From Bemisia tabaci (taxonomy: Eukaryota > Arthropoda > Insecta > Hemiptera > Aleyrodidae), in assembly GCF_918797505.1 (NCBI RefSeq), contig NC_092795.1:16045131-16109130 (forward strand): a DNA stretch of 64,000 nucleotides. Direction: 5' to 3'. Below the pieces are notes generated by a model. The model ran no database searches. It was not told the DNA's origin and saw only the letters and a program-made list of their open reading frames with translations. Below are positions 34,801 to 57,536 of this stretch, piece after piece (positions within the stretch are counted from its first letter, which is position 1; every line of letters starts with the position of its first letter). The position numbers and the translations under genes are program-made.

Positions 34801-37042
34801 AAAACTGGGGACTAATCGTTCTAAGTATGAGTGTATCAAAGCCCAAAGTATAACTGCAAATGAAATTTTTCCAAATAGTCTGTACGTTTTCATATCTGTT
34901 GCATCATCGACGAAGAATACAAATTCCAATGATCTGACGCCTGGATTTAAACTTCCTGGTAGAGTGTCGCCCACCAGAATATTTGCAATTTTTAATGTTA
35001 TAAAGCTTTAGCAAACTGTTTTTAAAACCGAAACTACCAAAATTTAAAACCAACGAGGTAGCTTGAAATTTTGCACCAAACACCCATACTCTCTCTACTG
35101 TAGATTTATCCTGTATTTTCTGTATAGTTTATTACGATTGTATTTAACTTTGTACGTACTAATCTAATCTCTATGGTTATTTTGTTCTGTGTATTTCATG
35201 CAAATTATTTATTATTGTAGTTTGTATAAACAGGGGCTTGCCGCAGAATCTCCCCAAACTTTGAATGATCTTCCCAGTGGTACCTTGTTTACTTGAAAGC
35301 AATTCTTTATTTTGGTCTATAGTTTCTGATCAATTTCTTGTATTGATCTATTGTAAAACTTCCTTTATCAACTTTTAATTTATTGTTCTAGAGTTTATTT
35401 TTTATTAACTCTTTCTTTTTCGTGGACTCATCATTTTATCTTGTACTGCTGTAATTAATTAATTTCAAATACATTTTCCATCCATGGAATCTTTTAATCT
35501 TCTTCATTCATGTGATATCCAGTGAGGCACTGTAAACATACCTACAGAAATAATTTAGTACATGGCCCATTTTATCATTTTTTAACAAAATTAATTAGTT
35601 TATATTAAGTCTGTGTCAAGGAGCAAAAAGACAACCCTTCTTTTTTCCCGCAAACCGAATTAGGAATTTAGGTTGAATAGAATAACATCAAAATTATTGT
35701 TGTGTTTTGATGGTAGCGTTGTGACAACGTTTTTACAGTCTCTTTATGCTGGGTGAGAAAGCACTATGCAACACATGGGAAGCACTATGGAAATGAAACA
35801 CACAGGTATCAGTATTTCTGGAAATCAACTGGAAAATAAGATGAAAATGTTTACAATTAACATTGGTTGAATGGCAATTATAGGAATGTTAGTAGTTTAC
35901 AACAGTAGTAGAATAATAGTTTGTCTACTCTAACTTCCATTCAATCTGTGTTAATGATACTTGCTAATATCTCGCTCAGGAGTTGATTTCCAAATTTCTT
36001 ACTGTGTGAATTGTTTTTTCCATATTACATGTAATATTATTTTTTTTTCTAGTTCAGACCTTGCTTAATGGCCCATTGTTAGTTGAATAGTTCAACTTAA
36101 TAGAGGACCAATAAAGATTCAGGTAGCCATCAGCTCCAGATTTATTTATTTGACTCAAGTCTCTATATTGTTATCAAATCGAGCATAAGAGTTCAGTAAC
36201 TGAAACAACTATTAATTGCAACCCAAGCCTTAAAATATCCTCTTTCTTGGAAATTTTATCCACTACGCTTTCAGGCCCAAAGTATGCGCCAAGCAAAAAA
36301 TTGAAAACGGTCAACATTTCTCCATTTTTCTCATTGTTTGCTAACAGGAGGAAGCCAAAAAAAAGAAAAAATAATAAAAAAAACTAGTTTAATACAAAAA
36401 TTTCCCCAAGATAGGGCAAGAGTGCTACTCACAAAACTTTTTTCTTTCAAGCTCTCGTTCTTGCGGGTAGGTACTTAGAGGAATATATTGTCATCTTCGG
36501 GGGAATGAAAGGTTTGGTTATTTTATAGGACACCATGACTTTTTTTGTTGCATTGCGAATGCTAACATCCACAGTAGTATAACAACGAAAAAACTAGCAA
36601 AATAATTTTAAGGAGACAAATTTTTAAAAAACTATTGCAAAATTCGCTTCCTGATACCCTATTCTTAGGTGTTGACTTTAGTAAAATTTACAGGAGATAA
36701 AACATAAATAAAAAACTGTTAAAGAACGACATTGAAAAATAGTTTATTTCTCAGAGACTTTCCAAGCGGGAGAGGGGTGTAGGGGCCGTTTGAGGCCCAC
36801 TCTGCCACGCTAAGAACAAAAGCCATATGAATTTTCAGGTACTGCCAAATTTTCTTTGAAAATTACTTTATGGAAAAATTCGTTAGTATTTTTCTTCACA
36901 CATTTTTCAGACAATTTTGTTTTCAATATAATCTAAAAATATCTGCAAATTAAAAAAAAAATATTAAAAACTTTCTGCAACAATGCATGACAACCGGGTG
37001 AAATTTGGCAACTTCCAAATGTTCATACGGCGTTCATCCTTA

Positions 37043-37118
37043 CCACGGCAGCCGGATTTACCTATGTAAATCCGGCTCTGGCTGCCGTGGGCGGCAATAA
37101 GTAGTTTATTGCCGCCCA
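37043..37118. repeat. Two adjacent perfect-stem hairpins
   Basis: Hairpin one pairs CCACGGCAGCC with GGCTGCCGTGG, and inside it GGATTTAC with GTAAATCC. Hairpin two pairs GGGCGGCAATAA with TTATTGCCGCCC around a 5-nt loop. The two share the GGG junction at 37,089-37,091. They are GC-rich against an AT-rich background. They are probably part of a mobile element; the full borders are not clear. Confidence 0.6.
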
Positions 37119-37380
37119 TGGGCCGCCTGTATTTTGCCGCCCCCTTCTCATTCGTTTTGAAACATAATAAAAACCATCAAGCGAACGTGCCGGAGGGGGA
37201 GGGGTGCATAAGACGCGTTTACCTGCTCGTGTTGAATACATTTTTTGCGAAAGCCCTGTCAACACTACTAGGAATTTCACGGAACTTTGCTTCTCCATTT
37301 ATAAGAAATGAACCAAAAAATTATGAAAGAACAAACGTGAATGTGGTATAATAATTTTAACTTCTGCCGCTACGCCGCGC

Positions 37381-37545
37381 TGATCGAACTGTGTTTGGCG
37401 CAATGCGTGAAGTATTCCTGCAGTCTTGTAGGCGCTATGCGTTTCACACCCACCGTTCCTGACCGCACTGTGTTTGGCGCAATGGGTGAAGTATTCATGC
37501 AGTCTTGCAGGCGCTAATATGTGTACATGCCGACCGCCGCGCCGA
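37381..37545 (+). repeat. Two-unit direct repeat (~79 bp) sharing the 6,310 hairpin core
   Basis: The units start at 37,381 and 37,460. Both contain ACTGTGTTTGGCGCAATG, then GTGAAGTATTC, then TGCAGTCTTG, then AGGCGCTA. The same core forms the arms of the hairpin at 6,285-6,402. The unit is therefore found in direct and in inverted arrangement in one window. Confidence 0.65.
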
Positions 37546-39244
37546 GGGCTGGTCCTTTTCATCTCAAGTCCTCGTCACAATTCGTCTCTGCGCTAAGCTC
37601 CAGGCCAAATTGCGTGTTTAGTTCCTCTCTTAACTCGACTAATTAAAGATGCTGTCTCTTTTATCACCGAAAAACGACAAAATTAGAAATTACTATACTC
37701 TCAGGAAAGAGAAATTTTGTCCCCTTTTCTCATTGATATTTTTTTTTTCTGAATCCGATTTTATTTATACCTAAATTCAAAAAAATTGCAAAATTTGCCG
37801 CTATGGGCCAATCCGGCCCTGACGGTGGCAGCACTACAGCTGAATACCTTCAACTCCATAATTTTTTGATTGAAGGTCTTCTATTTTTCGGAATGCATAT
37901 TTGGTCATTCCCGGTCGTTCCTTCTCGGGTCTGATAATACTGGCCTGTATTTAACGGTGTGTGCTCTGATTTGGCCATTTCCGGTCTCTTGTTGGGTCCA
38001 ATACTGGCTGTAATGTGGGTGAGGACCGACTGTGGCGGAGAATGTTGAATTTTCGGCATTCCACCGCAAACCCGCATTTTTCGCTAAAATCCCTAACCTT
38101 CCCCATACCCATGTCTTTACCAGTAAGTACTACTTAGACCCGGAAAGAGATCAGAAATGACCAAATTTCACTATACTTTCCGTTAAAGTTTGACTTTCAA
38201 TGAGCAAAAACTCGCAGGGTTGAGGCAAATCTGGTGGGAAGCCCAAACCAGTCCTTATCGAGACCTCTCCCTTCATAAATTGCTAAATTTTTCCTATAAA
38301 AATGGCCTCAAAGGAATTCCTAAAGTGAACATTTCCACGGATATCTCTATTTTTGTTTTTGTTTTAAAAAAAAAGAAATACATAATACTAAACATCCATC
38401 ATTCAGTTTGATATATACTTAAATCTTCGGCATCCTTCCGGTTTCAGAATGAAGGCATCCATCCCCCTCCCACCTTGTTCGGACCATTTCCGGTCATTCG
38501 AGTTTAGCGCAAAATTACCCGCCAAAATTTAAAAAAAACCGCAGTTCGTCGGACAGCTTTCAATTTTCTTTCTGCAGATTACCACCATCATTAAAAGCAA
38601 AAATAATCTCGTCTCTGGTGGTACCACATTCCATTTTGTGAAAAATTAGATATGCATGATAGGTTCAGCCGCATATACATATTTGGTGCATTTTTAGAAA
38701 GAAGGCGAATGAAATTTGATATCCCGGAAGAAGCCGGTGATAGCGCATCCTGCACAACCATAGCACACAATTAATAAAAGCGCTCAGTACTCTAGGTATC
38801 GACACAATTATTGCCTATGTGGAAGTACCAAATTCCACTATTAATTTAGATGTAAGCTGTGTTTTTCCCCCTTCTTCTTTCCGGCTAAGTGATATCATCA
38901 AGATGAGTTGGAATCACCGTGCACGTAAAAATTGCAAGGAATCGAAAAAACAAGTGCAATCAAGTGCAATGCATTTTGCATAGACTGCGGCTGTCTCTTT
39001 TGGTGAGCTCACCCTCAGTTTCCGTTACTTACTGTGAGCTGCCTCCCCAGGATTCGAAATTTTGATTAATATATTTACAATTAGTAGAGGCCAAGAATAA
39101 GCCAAAACTTTGATATTGTCATTTAAAATTATATGTTAAAATTTATTTTATTCCCGTTTTACTTCTTAGAAGTATTTTATGGCTATTTTCAGGAAGAAAA
39201 GATCGGTTCCAGGCGCCCTCCTGGAGTAGGTATTCGATTAGTTC

Positions 39245-39311
39245 CGTCACGTGCCGTTCACAGCGCAAGTGCTACACCTCGTTCGCTCTCTTTCGCAAGT
39301 TGGTGCTGAAG
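39245..39311 (+). promoter_or_regulatory. EF-1alpha promoter / 5' TOP first exon (non-coding)
   Basis: A pyrimidine-rich stretch CTCGTTCGCTCTCTTTCGC (39,279-39,297) precedes a good donor (CTGAAG then GTAAGA at 39,312). Animal EF-1alpha mRNAs start with a terminal oligopyrimidine tract that puts their translation under growth control, and this fits. I infer a start near 39,279. An E-box, CACGTG, lies at 39,248-39,253, about 30 bp upstream. No TATA box is visible. The 2.4-kb intron 39,312-41,742 joins this exon to the leader part of the exon that starts at 41,743. Confidence 0.65.
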
Positions 39312-41763
39312 GTAAGAATACGTTCTCCTGCTCTGTGAATTTTATCCGTTTCCATCCCGGTGAATTTTTAAGTGATTCTCTTAAATTTGTGTCCATATTA
39401 TTCCTGAAGCTTCTGTTCTATCCACGAATCTTATAATTTCGGTTTGTTCGACTTACTTTTGCGAATTCTTAGTGCCTGACTCAGGTGGTAAGTCTCCATA
39501 CCTTCGCTCACCATACCGGTCGTCGGAATTTGTGTAAATTGTGTAACCTCGGCCCCCAGTTTTCTTTGATTTTCCGTTCGTTGTCGATTTCGGTACTCTT
39601 GGTGCTTGTAATTTCGTCCTTTTTTTCTCACATTTTCGAGTTTGTCGCGCCGCCTTGCGGCGCCACGTTTCCACGATGTCGCCATGTTGTCCATATGTGG
39701 TAGTCCGGCAGTTACAACCGTCTTATTCCTCTTCTGAGCATTCTAATACTCGATTCCGCACACATTACTCTTCCCACACCTATTTTTCGTAACTCAAGAA
39801 TCACGAGAATTTCATTTCCCGGTCGTGAAGCGATCTTCTTTTGTGTTGGACGCATGACCTCTCGAGGCATCCGCGATCGATTGTAGGCGTCTGAACCGGC
39901 AGACGGTGCCCTTGTCCTCCAACTCCCCAGAGCCAAGTTCGTAGATTTCCCTTAATTTTCAAAATCAAACCCGTCTCATGTATCGAAAATCTTTCGCGCC
40001 TGCAATCCTATTTCTTGTACAAGGCCCAACGTGGTTTTCAAGTCCCCGGTTCCAGCAGACAACCGGCCTGCCACATAGTCGCCCTCACAGGCTGCCACCC
40101 ATTAACCTGAATTTTTCCTAAGATGTAGCATTGTAGACCTCCAATCTTTATCTTTCTCGGTGCTTCTCCTTCCTTTAGAGTGATAACTCAGCCTCAGCCT
40201 CTCTTGTCTTTTTCTTTGTCTTCACCACACTAATCAATCCTGAGAAAATTTAGATCTTGCAGCCATGAGGTCATGTAATCATGTAATTACTCATCTTTGT
40301 CCATTGATGACCAATCATCAATGCATTAGGCCATTCATGGAGAGGGTGGAAAAAAAGTCAGTTTTCTGAATCTTTTGTGGATGAGCCTTTCTGAGTGCTG
40401 CGTGCTCTTCTTGAAGACCAGTAGGCTCTGTATTGTTGGATTCCTGTCACTCAGACAGAACCAGCACATGCCAAGATCCATCTTCTACAGTGCAAAATTT
40501 TCTTGAAACTCTGAGTCTGTTCTTTCCTCATGTGCGAATGAGGAAAGGATGCCCCCAGTCCTCAAAAGTTTCACATGGCACACTTTTAACCCCAGTGTCC
40601 AACCAATGCAGTTACCAATCACCTGAGTTAATTTTATGGCATCAAGTCCATGAACAATTTATCAAGAGGGAGCGTTTCATTGCTTGGCTTCACCATGTGC
40701 TACATCTTTGTCTAGGCTCGGAGGGTGTGGTTTTTCATCTTGTCCATGTGCCGATTAGGCCCTGGTTAAGTCTAAAGAGGTATTTAGGAATTGCAGTTCT
40801 TCTCTCAATTCCAGAGTAGGGAATCTGCGCCCTTTTCAATAGGTTTTTTAGTTCCAATGAATTATTCACACTTTTCAAATTTAAACCTCTCAACCAAAGC
40901 CTATTCAATATTTTGACTCATATTCTCACATTTCATTCTGATTCATATTAATGCATCATCTCAGTCCTCATCATTACACTTCCTCCCATTTTAAGGTTCT
41001 CACATTTTCAGGTTTTGCACTCAACCGATAAACCCAAAATTGGCTTACTTAATTGACCTGATTTAGCTGAAAGTAAAATAAACGCAACGATTTCCCAAGT
41101 ACCAATTATTTCTGACTAATTTCAATTTGATTAGAATCCATTCATGTTCTTCAGTTATGGTTGCGATTGGAGAGCTTCACCTGAGCCAGAGATGAGGTCC
41201 AAGACGTATTTAAGATAGCTACAAACTGCCGATCACTTTTTATTTGTGTAAAGTTATTTGTGGATAGCCTCCTTCTGATGAATTCATTTTTTCTTTCCCT
41301 CTATCTCAAGGAAGTTGCCTCTTTAAGAAAGCGTTCACTTTCTAGCACCATGCTCACATTCTGGTCCCATCTTTAATGAAGGCATCAGGAAATATCAGAT
41401 GCGCAACCTAAGTATGCCTTGAGGCATTCCTGTACTCAGACCTGAGCAGATGTATGTAGTTGTGAGCAAGATCAATTCCTGCAGGTCCTTTTAACTGTCT
41501 ATCTTCTGAGATCATCCTCCTACCCGACCATCACTTGATTGCAGCCTGTCTGATACAGAATCAGCAAATGCATTGCTTAACTTCATATTGCCCATGTGCA
41601 TTATTGCTTCTTCATTCATTCTCTGGAGTGACTGGTATGCGTGGATTTAGTCTTTATTTTACAGGCCATATCTTGCTGTATGCCATTGAATTTTTCTAAT
41701 GTTTTGTTTTATAGCCCTAACTCTTCATGTTTCTTTTTGCAGATTTCTTGTTGTTTTTGTTGA

Positions 41764-52743
<10,980 letters not shown>

Positions 52744-53382
52744 CTAGGTGTATCCGTCACATCAGATACGCTTATGAATACTGTAGGGTCTATTGAAGAA
52801 ACGCACGTCTTTGTCTTCTCCATGTCTTTGATATTACCTTATTTCCATCGTAAAGAGTTCCGCAGGAAAAAACTAAACTTTAAGTGTCGATCAACTGTGG
52901 CGTTATCATATTTTGATTTTGTTTCTTCATGACTCAATTCTTGATTCAACTGATTGTTTCTTTTTTTTTAAATATATATGTATAATTTTTATTTATTTTA
53001 CTTTTTTAATATTTACTCCCCCATCCTCTACGTGTCAGCCACGACACTCATTTTCTTTCCTTTTTTTTTGTTTTCTATTTTTTTTTGTATCCTTAGATGT
53101 GAGCATAGCTTTACCTTCGAAGCGGGGTTTCGAATTCTTGAATGTGATATTTGTCATGATGTTGAAGACTTGAGTAGTTGTAAATTTAGTTTTTTGCTTT
53201 TTTTTCTAATTTTTTCTTCCTTTTTTTTCACTTTGATCAGTGAACTTAAAACATTTAGTTTTCTCTTCAATTTTTCTATTGAATCAAAAATATTCTTACT
53301 AGTTGTATGCTGAACTAGAATCCAAGGCGTAACAAAACGTATGTTTACTTACTTTAAGAGACCCTTTTTCATTTAATATCTT

Positions 53383-53388
53383 AATAAA
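53383..53388 (+). terminator. EF-1alpha poly(A) signal
   Basis: AATAAA, 640 bp after the TAA at 52,741-52,743. The 3' UTR between them is T-rich. Cleavage is expected at about 53,400-53,415. Confidence 0.7.
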
Positions 53389-53409
53389 ACATTTCTTAAC
53401 TGCTTTGGA

Positions 53410-56400
53410 GACTTCATTTATTTTCGCATTTCAAGAATCTCCAGTCAGATTTAACCCAAGTATTCACTAGATTTTAATCAAACTACTCAACCTCATTGCC
53501 GTCTTAACGAAGAAATCCGCTCTCCAACCATTTGTCACCCAGAATGTTGGCTTTGACTTTTCCACCGTGATTACTATGAGGGTTAGGGTTGCTAATAAGG
53601 GTCAAAGCTTGTTCATTGTGTGACTTTACTAACATTTTCAACGATCTGTTCACTTTCATGCTAATTAAATGAACAAGGAAACTATATCATTTCATTAAAA
53701 CGTACAAAATTGAATTAAGTTGTAACTGTAAAGAAGAGGTATGAAGTTGTATTCCTCCATCAATCATAATTTTTTTAACTTGGAGATGGAGTTCATATGC
53801 TATTTACCTATTCAAGATATGTTGTAAACTGTAACTTCAGACAGGAGGGAAACAACTATTCATTAATAAAAAAGTTGAAACTGAAATGATGAGATTCCTG
53901 GACCAGTTTTCTCATTCCGCATCGAATTCTTCCTCTTAGTAAGGAGAACTTGACACGTTATTTTTGGATATTTTAGAGATTTCCAATTAAATGGACCACG
54001 TGAAACTGAAAGGAACCAAGCCACATCAACTATTACCAAAACTGGACAGTTTAATTTTGTTCGAAAGAACATCGGCGTGGTTTCCTCTGAAAATTTTATG
54101 GTATTTGTTTCACTCTGTCAAAAAATTTAAAGCACAAAAATCCGCCCAACCGTTGTCACGCTTTAAACGTCAGCGCCCAATTAAAAATGGCAATAGCTGA
54201 TGTGGATCGCATTTTGCCTAAAGGAACCAGCGCAATTACTGCCCTGTTGAAACGCTGCTTTTTCATAATTATCTATGAAATCTCCTAGAATACCAATAGT
54301 TTCGGCTTCCCACCAAAAAATTATTAAATCTAAAGGGAAATATATGTGAGTTTCAACACAATACATACATCAAGTATTACTAAAAGAAAATGAGAAGTTG
54401 CACAATTTTGAGAACACTAATCGCGCTGGTTCCTATTTGCTAAATGCCATCCATGTGGCTTGTGATTACGGGAACATTATGGAAATAATGGTGAGACTCA
54501 AATCTCAGGATATGATTGAGAGTTTGAGCGCTCGTCAAAAGGTCTTCTGTCAGAAGTCAGAGAACCAGACCCCAGTAAAGCTTTTCTTATAGCTTGGTAG
54601 ATAGGGTAGAAATTATGTTACTCAATCTTATATCTTGAGGTAATCGATGCGACACCTCAGAGGATGTGTGACGTATTATTTTAAGTACCTCTTTCAAGTC
54701 TCGAGCGGCAGGGTTGCTGCAGGAGGTTGCTTAGATTGACTAATGCAGATAGATTCAGAGGGACTTATCTAGGTCCGAAAGAAGAGGCATTTTCAGTAGC
54801 TCCCCTGAATTTTTTCTTCTGTGTAAAATAGAGGCAGACTCTCCAGAAGTCCAGCCTTTCTGAGCCGAAAGCTTCTCCTACGCATGCCAAATGCAAAGTT
54901 CAAATCTCGCGGCAGAAGTTGAAAGTTGAAAGTAAGAGGTGATTCATAAATTCGATCCCCCGTGCCTTGTCTGAAATGCGAAAGAGGTTGACCCCTCAAA
55001 TTTTGACTCGTTCCAAAGGAATTTTTTATTACATAAATTTACGGGCCTTTCAGTTCAGTGTCTGGTGTCTACTGCTCAGTAGCTCAGTCGAAAAGATATG
55101 CAGGGGAGGGCTTTTAGAATAGATCTTGGCTCATTAGAATGAACTTCTGAATCATCCTGTAAGCTCCCTAACTACTAGTCATACTGAAAACATCAACAAC
55201 GCCATAGAAGAAAAAAAAGAAAACATGTCGATGTTTTCATCGAAGAGAGTCCACCGCTGACTGGTCGCTGTGTTTTGAGATTTTGGTTTTCATGACAAAA
55301 TCGAATTTAAGAATGATAATTTATCCGCAACACCCTTGATTTTCTGTAAAATTAAACCACAGTGCTTTCAAGTTGTGATCACGTATCTCGCCGAACCAAG
55401 TTCAAGAGAACTTAACTACCTATCATGGACTAACTTCAACAGCAGTGGGACGAAGCTACTGTAAGTATAAAGATGTAAACAATTGACATTAACTCACATT
55501 TACCAAGAAGTATTCAATTGGTAGGCTTTTTAACACATAAATCTTCATTTCTATTAAGTTCTAGTCACGAGTTTTGCTTCTGTCAGAGAATCTCACTCCA
55601 AAAAATCATTTAATCGTTTTGGAATGGGCACCTCATTTCATAGATGCATTCATGACCGTAGGACTTCTCAGCAGACGATAGGCTATCTTAATACTGATCT
55701 GAGATACTACAGATTATATTTTAAAAGACTACATCCGAACTGATCTCTTCTAAACTGGAACATTCATATCCAGTTTCAGAAATTACATTTGCTTATCAAT
55801 CATTCCGTAAGAGAAGGAGAGGTTAACCTCTATCATCCATCAAGAATTTTAATCACTGTGCCAAAGGGCATCTAGTATGCAGACATTATGATGTCAATTC
55901 AGATCTCAGATTTTTTTAAATAACACCATTCACTTAACTGACTTTGAGGAATAAGCAGAGGTTTGAAAGATCTTAAGTACATAACAAGAGACAGTCCAGT
56001 GCTTTGCCATCGGTTTGCCTGAACGTCTGGTCCATATCACTTTTGTCAAAGCCCAGATTTAGAGCTATCTAAAGAGCTGTCAAACATTTAATTTCCTCGA
56101 TCTGAACAGTTCAGAAAATCTTCCTATTAAAGAAGAGAGTCTTCAGGTGATCGCTGGAATTTTGAAGATTCTATGAGACCCCTCCTATACTTATCATTGA
56201 AGAATTTACCACTCGACAGGAAAGAAGTAAAAAAAGAGTTGTAAATATTTAATTTGAGACTCTCGTTCTTTGAATATTGGAAGTAGACAGTTCTCGCAAA
56301 GAGAACTGCCCTCAATCTGCAATCTAATCACTGTGCCCTGATGGCTGTTCCCTTTACAATTTTTGCCTGATGCTGAGATACGTTTGGACTTAATTTTTCT

Positions 56401-57525
56401 TCGACTCCAGTTGTGGGTGAATTGGTACATAATATTTAGTACAGATTCGATCGGCTCACAAATCTTGTCAAATATCTACTTGTAAGCCAAAAACACAGTC
56501 ATATTCCTGGAGTAAGTATGAGACTAATAATAATTTTGAATGAAAACATACAAACAAGATATGCCACAGAAACAGTTTTTATTCCATGCAGTCATTGATT
56601 CCTGTATCAAATGGACACTTACTTATTCCGTTCCTAAATCTTGTTTTTCTTCCTTCAAATTTTGTAATTTTGTTTTATAAATTACTTTCTGGACTTACAA
56701 GTAGTGGTTACTATTGTGTGGGTTGAATATCAAAATTTTCCAGGAGTGTCAACCTTATCAATGCAATATATCTCACTTCAAGTAGTCCACAATTGAAGTT
56801 TGTTCAGGAGTTGTTTAATCACTTCTGTGCTCAAAAGGATCTAACAAAAGAGGCTTTTAGAATATGTTTTTAACATCAGACCCTACTTCGGCTATTATTT
56901 AGATACTGAAAGTCATTTTCAGCCCCTATTACCGCCTTTTTCTAAGGAGGTAAACTAAGAAATCTACCGAAATAAGCACATGTAAAACATGTTGACGTGT
57001 ATCTCTCGTCTGGACCATCAGGTAGTATGTGGTTGGCTGACAAGATAAGTGCTCAAAATTCATATTCCTGTTTCTGTAGAGGAAATCAGTGTGTAGGTGT
57101 ATCACTGAAAACTATTTTACTACTTTTTTTTGGGGCATTTAAGACTTTTTGAGTATCTTAATCAAAATTCCCAAAATCCAAGTATGGAGGTACTCAATTC
57201 TTTGATACTTTAACAGAAGCTGTTGCAGTAGAATTATCTTTATATAGCACTGCTTTTTCCCCAGCTTATTTCAGTAGTTTCTACTGCTTTTCTCATTATT
57301 TTTAATGTTTTCTGTATATTTTGAATTATCACTGGTCTCTGCTGCAGATTCCTAGATATCTGAGCTTTACCAATTTTGTAAACTTAGATGCAATATTTTC
57401 ATGTGAGACCTTGAACACTTGCCTTTACTTGTAGGTGAAAACCCTTTACATTTGCTTGTCACAAATGTCTGCAATAATTTTGCAATATTCTTTTGGACCA
57501 AATCCCTCTTCTCTTTTTTTTTCAG
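53410..57525. other. Intergenic, no coding exon recognised
   Basis: AT-rich DNA between EF-1alpha and the AT-hook gene. Besides the foldback element at 54,198-54,460 I see no gene, tRNA or clear repeat. It should contain the promoter and a non-coding first exon of the downstream gene, because the start exon at 57,526 opens with a splice acceptor. I could not place them. Confidence 0.5.
54198..54460. mobile_element. Foldback element, family F5, copy 2
   Basis: GATGTGGATCGCATTTTGCC then AAAGGAACCAGCGCAATTA on the left is matched in inverse on the right (RC: GGCATTTAGCAAATAGGAAC then CAGCGCGATTA). The centre has CCACCAAAAAATTATTAAAT, as in 48,339-48,614. Short open frames here are artefacts. 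Confidence 0.7.
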
Positions 57526-57536
57526 GCTTGATCGCA

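Larger units (their letters stand above)
31760..39240. other. Intergenic or extended 3' UTR, no gene supported
   Basis: Very AT-rich DNA without convincing frames, flanked by two + strand genes. It holds a diverged F3 arm (34,650-34,800), a double hairpin (37,043-37,118), a two-unit direct repeat (37,381-37,545) and scattered CCGGAAATGACC-like phrases (37,900-38,520). The last stretch before 39,240 should contain the upstream control region of EF-1alpha. I could not identify a TATA box there. Confidence 0.5.

Noticed and set aside
40290..40392. Possible C/D snoRNA in the first EF-1alpha intron
   Set aside because: The C box is TTGATGA, not RTGATGA. CTCATC and GATGAG could pair but are offset from the boxes by about 8 nt. 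Too weak to list.
40433..40819. 128-aa open frame in the first EF-1alpha intron
   Set aside because: No recognised domain, and it lies inside an intron supported by the non-coding first exon and the leader of exon 2.
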